Positions 59,955 through 64,000 of a stretch of 64,000 nt of DNA are shown here, piece by piece. The DNA lies in contig OY992832.1 in the NCBI GenBank assembly GCA_963921425.1, positions 7,812,001-7,876,000 of the forward strand, written 5' to 3'. Made by a program: the position numbers and the translations under genes. The stretch is from Dryas octopetala. Its lineage: Eukaryota; Streptophyta; Magnoliopsida; Rosales; Rosaceae. The notes below the pieces were generated by a model, which ran no database searches, was not told the DNA's origin, and saw nothing but the letters and a program-made list of their open reading frames with translations. The stretch's first letter is position 1, and each line of letters begins with the position of its first letter.

Positions 59955-60403
59955 GTATGATCATGATTTTTTGAGTTTTTTTTCGTCTTTTTCATTTCCT
60001 GTTCGCGGTTCATTCGGCGAACCAGTACCGAACGTTTCTTTATTGTTCGACAGATGACTACCGAACATAACTAACATATTCGGTGGTTAGCTGCCGAATG
60101 AAAATTACAAAAAAATTTTAAAAAATCCATTCGGTGACTGTTTGCCGAATGAACTTATAAATTTCGACAGACACATGCCGAACATTGTACATATATTCGG
60201 AAGACATCTGTCGAATGAAGTATTTTGTTTACAAAAATCGATATTGTTCGGTAGTCAACTGTCGAACTAAGGTTATTGGTTCGGTAGATTACTACCGAAC
60301 AATATGATTTCGTTCGGTAAGCTTCTACCGAACAGATTCATTAAGTTCGGTACCCTTCTACCGAACGTACTGTTTTGACATTATTTTCATGTTTTATGTG
60401 TAG
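59955..60403 (+). other. Transposase intron 1 carrying the palindrome array
   Basis: Donor GAG|GTATGA, acceptor TATGTGTAG|GAT; 449 bp. All three forward frames contain stops, so it is not a coding exon. Confidence 0.75.
60013..60366. repeat. Array of ten TTCGG-N10-CCGAA palindromes, 33-bp phase
   Basis: Units start at 60013, 60046, 60079, 60130, 60163, 60196, 60247, 60280, 60313 and 60346. Spacings are 33, 33, 51, 33, 33, 51, 33, 33, 33. Best units are perfect inverted repeats, e.g. TTCGGTAGATTACTACCGAA at 60280. Half-site TTCGG or TTCGA and CCGAA or TCGAA are constant while the centre and linkers vary. Shared with the non-autonomous relative. Confidence 0.95.
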
Positions 60404-61828
60404 GATGATGAACCGACTGAGCAATATGGTGGTGCTTCTACTCGGAACAGCAAGGTTGAGGACTACATTGGGGCCGAGGTCGAGGTCGAGGTCGAGGCCA
60501 AGGTTTTGACCGAATACTCACGTGACTATAGTAATGAATTCACAACAAACGAGGTATGAATTTGTTATTTGGGAAATATATGTTGCAAATGTAGTTGAAA
60601 TGTGAATAATGTAAATTTCATATGTGTAGATATTTCATTCGAGGGATGCATTGGTTAGCTGGGCACGTGCACAAGGAAGGACGAACAACATAGTCATTGT
60701 CATAATGAGGTCTAATACAGCAGGGGTGGGGAAGAAGAAAGCTAGAGTGTTCCTTGGTTGCGAACGAAGTGGTCACCATAGGCCATCCAAGTATGATGCT
60801 GATAGTTGTATAGTAAAACGTCCTAAGGATGGTAGGGACTCTACTACAAAAAGATGTGGATGCCCCTTCTCATTAAAGGGTGTGCAAACTGGTAATGAGG
60901 ATGAATGGATGCTAAGTGTGGTATGTGGAGTGCATAACCATAGAGTTTTAGTTACTGGTGAAGGACACTCATTTGTGGGGAGATTATCTGAAACAGAGAG
61001 TTCTTTATTGGTGGATATGTCTAAGAGTTTAGTGAAACCGAAGCAGATTCTGACCATCTTGAAGGAAAGGGATTATTCGAATACAACAACAATCAAAACA
61101 ATATACAATGTCAGACACCGCAATAGGGTGAAAGAGAAGGCTGGAAAAACTGAAATGCAGTGTTTGCTAAGTAAGTTATCTGAACACAAATACTTTGAGT
61201 GGCATAGATGTTCTGGTGGTGATGATATTGTGACTGATTTGTTTTGGAGCCACCCTGGTTGTGTTGATCTCTTACGTGCATTTCCACATGTATTGATCAT
61301 GGATTGCACGTATAAGACTAATAGGTACCGTCTGCCACTCTTTGAGATTGTTGGGGTCACATCCACAGACATGACTTTCTCAGTTGCATTTGCTTACATT
61401 AGTTATGAGAAGGAAGACAATTACATTTGGGCTTTGACTAGATTGAGGTCGTTACTCAGCGATGATTGTCTTCCTGGTGTGATTGTCACAGACCGAGATC
61501 TAGCACTCATGAATGCAATCTCTGCAGTTTTTCCTACTGCTAGACATTTATTGTGTAGGTGGCACATTAGCAAAAATGTGATGGCAAATTGCAAGAAAAA
61601 GTTTGGAACCAAGGATGATTGGGATAAGTTTTATAGTTCATGGTATTCCTTGGTAAATTCAACGTCAGAAGATGTGTATTTAAGAGACTTACAGCAGATT
61701 GAATCTAAGTTCGGTTGGGTTCCTGGAGTTATTGACTATTTGAAGGACACTTGGTTGATACCTTTCAAGGAGAAGTTTGTGGCCGTATGGACAGACACAT
61801 GTATGCATTTTGGTAATACAACTTCCAA

Positions 61829-62280
61829 TAGGATATGTTATCGCGACATGCTATGGTGTAGTGGTGACCCATGTATCTAGGTCGTTATGCTTAACATGCC
61901 TACCATTTAGCGTACACCCAGATATACTAGAGGGATCCGAGATTCGTGAGATTGGTATCGGTTTTGTCAATGACGATCATTTCGTACAGGTACACATTGA
62001 ACTACATGGTTTGTTTTATTGGATATTTAAATTATCTTTATAGGTACACTTAGTGGATATTTATTCCATATTTATTGAACTCATGTGTAATGCTATTTTA
62101 TAGGTACACTTAGTACCGGATCACCCAATGCCACCTATTCCTACTGTGTGGACCTTGCATGCCACCGAAAGCGCAAAAATGTGGTATACTAGATACCAAC
62201 ATCGCCTTGAGCAATTCAAAGAATTTGTGTGCCATAGTGATCCATCCACACAAGAACCAGTGTCTCTTGATAGTGATTGA
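61829..62280 (+). pseudogene. C-terminal remnant of an OTU-protease-like gene
   Basis: Starting at the deletion junction, another frame reads GYVIATCYGVVV ... EIGIGFVNDDHFVQ, then intron 61990-62103 and exon 62104-62280: VHLVPDHPMPPIPTVWTLHA to LDSD-stop. The pattern of a fast-evolving strand followed by IGFV..DHFVQV.L.....PPIP..W is typical of the end of OTU cysteine-protease domains carried by plant MULEs. The N-terminal part with the catalytic Cys is absent, evidently lost in the same deletion that truncated the transposase. No activity expected. Confidence 0.72.
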
Positions 62281-62513
62281 TTATGTTCTGGACTTGATGC
62301 ATTTACATTGAGTTATGATGAGATTATTGTATTATTTAAATATATATAAGTATGTGGATTTAAGTATATATAAGTATTTGGATATTTTTTTTGCATGAAC
62401 CTAAGTATTTCACATAAAAAATGAGGTGGATTCAATTATATAAATTAACCATAGTATTTGACATAAATAAAACCTTATCTAGTTACGGAAACTACAAAAA
62501 TATCAAGTTATAA
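62281..62513. terminator. Gap between converging MULE genes
   Basis: The transposase/OTU and PMD genes run tail to tail; this AT-rich stretch must hold both 3' ends. It contains AATAAA at about 62466-62471. Poly(A) sites are inferred only. Confidence 0.35.
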
Positions 62514-64000
62514 TCATTGGCGGGGACGCCGCCTCGAACCGCGTTGGTATGTCATAGTGTCCTGCAAATGCGTCCCCTGTAAAATATGTTGCAAACTCTG
62601 AACCGTCTGATAGAGGTAAGTAGGACGTGTGATAGCAACTTCTTCGCCCATGTCAATAATCGGCTGGGTAATCCGTAGCATCCGAGCCTCGCGCTCCTAA
62701 AAGCCAAAATATGCGAACATTAACAGATGCAATCGGAAAATGAGAAAATTTATTGTGTAAATTTACGTACCCGATAGTATGCAATATCCGATGTGGCGTG
62801 TGGAATATCCGATGTGGCGTGTGGGTCAAATGCACCTCTGCGAGTAGGGTTGTGGACGATTGGATGTGATATAGAGGTGAACCAATCGAGGTACCCTCTC
62901 ACAGTATCCGATGGCCGCCTCACCGGTATACTGCGCGCCTCCTCAGACAACACGTGATTCCCCCATGCCTCCCACATACCAGCTAAATAGTTGTACATGG
63001 GTCTGTATGAGTGCGCATTCGAACCTCTAACCCCCTGAAAAACCGCACGTGGTGCAGGGGGGATCGTCTGTACCCTCCCAAACTGCCTAAGTACTCTCTC
63101 GGGACAATAAGGCTCAACAACATCAAAACACCTTATCATCCCTGTGAAGAATGCTATAGCTGGCAATGGGTGTGCTTGTCTTTGGGATTTGTACGGTTCC
63201 CAAATAACCTGAAAAAAAACAATAACATTATATAGTTGAAAACATAATATAATCCTAAATTTATAAAAATAATTGTAAATTACAAATCTACCTCGTCAGC
63301 CGACAAAACATCAAGTCGTTGCCGTATTCTTTGCACTGCTTCAAGATCACTGCCACCATCCCGCCTTGGAGTCCAGCGGAGCGCACGAGGGGTATTCTCG
63401 GAATAATTCATATCGTACGCTGGACCGAAAATGGTGTGCATGTGCTCGTACACCCAAGCCTCTATCAGTGTCATATATCCGCCGATTTGTTTGACACTAG
63501 CTCGAGAGGCAAATCCAAACTGCCTAAACAACCATGCTAGGCATCCGGCGCCCCATGCATAATGGCTAACGGTGTCTAGATTAGTGAGCAGTCTGAGATA
63601 TTGCACTTGTACCCTTGTGCCAGTCTTATCTACAAACAGGGTACAACCCAATAAATACAAAAGATACGCCCGGGCTGCACATTGGATTTCATGCTCAGAG
63701 TCGGCATCAGTGACATCACTAAAGCACGTACGTAACCACTCTAATCGTACGTACTCACCACCAAAGTCCATCAACTGCTCTGATGCCTGATCCCCACTAA
63801 CTCCTAAATATGCAGTTAGTAGATATTCACAAGTAATGTTATCCTCCACAAGTGTAGCCACTGGTGCACCACCAACCGGAATGCCTAAAATGTTGGCTAC
63901 ATCATCTAGTGTGATGGTCATCTCACCAAAAGGCAGGTGGAATGTATTGGTCTCCGGATGCCACCTCTCAACAAAAGCGGACACCAACACTTTGTCAACC
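62514..64000 (-). CDS. Plant mobile domain (PMD/MAIN-like) protein, 5' end outside window
   Basis: Exons 64000-63292 (open at the edge), 63208-62771 and 62696-62514, joined in frame (GAG|GTAGAT; TTTCAG|GTT; CGG|GTACGT; TTTTAG|GAG). The start shows the classic PMD motif: FVERWHPETNTFHLPFGE then MTITLDDVANILGIPVGG; later YLLYLLGCTLFVDKTG, SHYAWGAGCLAWLFRQF and GGYMTLIEAWVYEH; exon 2 VIWEPYKSQRQAHPLPAIAF. It ends G-S-R-R-R-P-R-Q. PMD proteins of hosts (MAIN, MAIL1) act in silencing and genome stability; many PMD genes are transposon cargo, as here. A 7-residue tandem repeat (H-A-T-S-D-I-P/A) comes from a 21-bp duplication at 62783-62824. No lesion seen. Confidence 0.92.

Larger units (their letters stand above)
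59916..61880 (+). pseudogene. MULE transposase, truncated before catalytic Glu
   Basis: DDE transposase that cuts and pastes Mutator-like elements. Exons by phase-0 junctions: 59916-59954 (MEPSLVPYSPSDE), 60404-60553 (acidic, with EVEVEVEA), 60630-61880 (from IFHSRDALVSWAR). About 479 aa. A WRKY-GCM1/FAR1-type zinc region shows RCGCPFSLKG...CGVHNH (residues about 139-167). MULE domain: first Asp 288 in LIMDCTYKTN, second Asp 351 in VTDRDLALMN, then C-x-x-H (372, 375) in LLCRWHI. It ends H-F-G-N-T-T-S-N-R then I-C-Y-R-D-M; relatives continue N-R-V-E-S-x-H, where the third catalytic residue lies, so an internal deletion removed it. Probably inactive. Confidence 0.9.
59589..64000. mobile_element. 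Large MULE with transposase, OTU remnant and PMD gene (right end outside window)
   Basis: Left end GGGAGCTGCTATTTGCACAC interrupts the cluster spacer (host GTTTATAAAT...CCAGCTC in other copies). The subterminal zone is rich in CACACCC, as in the 1040-bp relative at 37667. Inside: a plus-strand transposase gene (59916-61880), the tail of an OTU-like gene (to 62280) and a minus-strand plant-mobile-domain gene (62514 to beyond 64000). Only the left terminus is visible, so the target duplication cannot be checked. Confidence 0.9.

Noticed and set aside
60013-60366. CRISPR-like repeat array
   Set aside because: Regular spacing resembles CRISPR, but the repeats are degenerate 20-bp palindromes with 13- or 31-bp gaps inside an intron of a plant MULE; no cas genes, eukaryotic context.
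60046-60366. Coding tandem repeat of 11 residues (F-G-x-x-x-P-N)
   Set aside because: Spacing is a multiple of 3 and short runs translate, but every forward frame and the reverse frame tested contain stops, and splice junctions place the array in an intron.

Overview
This is nuclear DNA of a flowering plant (eudicot; a woody rosid such as a Rosaceae species is my guess, not proven). The evidence is wall-associated-kinase-like (WAKL) receptor genes with introns, Ty1/copia elements, Helitrons, hAT/Mutator/Harbinger-type foldback elements and a nuclear insert of plastid DNA. I saw no bacterial, CRISPR, tRNA or rRNA feature.

The host content is one tandem WAKL cluster, all on the minus strand. 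Copy A (6593-9664), copy B (16474-25098), kinase fragment C (25136-25632) and copy D (29283-32293) are broken. Copy E (47349-50358) is intact: three exons, 771 codons plus stop, with signal peptide, galacturonan-binding (GUB_WAK) region, EGF modules, one membrane helix and an RD kinase with all key motifs. At least five further traces of exon 1 (signal peptide only) lie at 10.75, 50.8, 51.5, 55.0 and 58.6 kb. Four of the five kinase exons carry a stop in the same short Trp-containing membrane segment (W-I-Y-W-G).

The upstream flank of copy A (about 9.7-16.0 kb) and of copy E (about 50.4-59.6 kb) are diverged copies of one segment, and 39.9-42.0 kb is a third partial copy. Comparing them gives filled and empty sites, which defines several insertions to the base.

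Mobile DNA, left to right: a partial Copia element (1-3776); a hAT-type element (5653-6615) that replaced the last codon of WAKL-A; a plastid atpF fragment (about 9183-9410) inside WAKL-A exon 1; a small MITE (9944-10064); an 898-bp insert with a 9-bp target duplication (10917-11814); a complete Copia element with LTRs and AATTG duplication (17504-23185) inside the kinase exon of WAKL-B; foldback elements at 26.4, 28.1, 40.6, 41.7, 52.0 and 52.9 kb; two Helitrons (33141-39554 and 42037-46339), the first holding exons like a thioredoxin-domain gene; a 168-bp solo LTR (53466-53633).

The right end (59589 to beyond 64000) is a large Mutator-like element (MULE). It carries a transposase gene broken at the position of the expected catalytic Glu and fused to the tail of an OTU-protease-like gene, plus a converging plant-mobile-domain (PMD) gene. 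Intron 1 of the transposase gene holds ten palindromes of the form TTCGG-N10-CCGAA spaced exactly 33 or 51 bp apart. A 1040-bp non-autonomous relative with the same termini and four such palindromes sits inside the first Helitron (37667-38706). This shared terminus-plus-array design is the most novel-looking item in the window.
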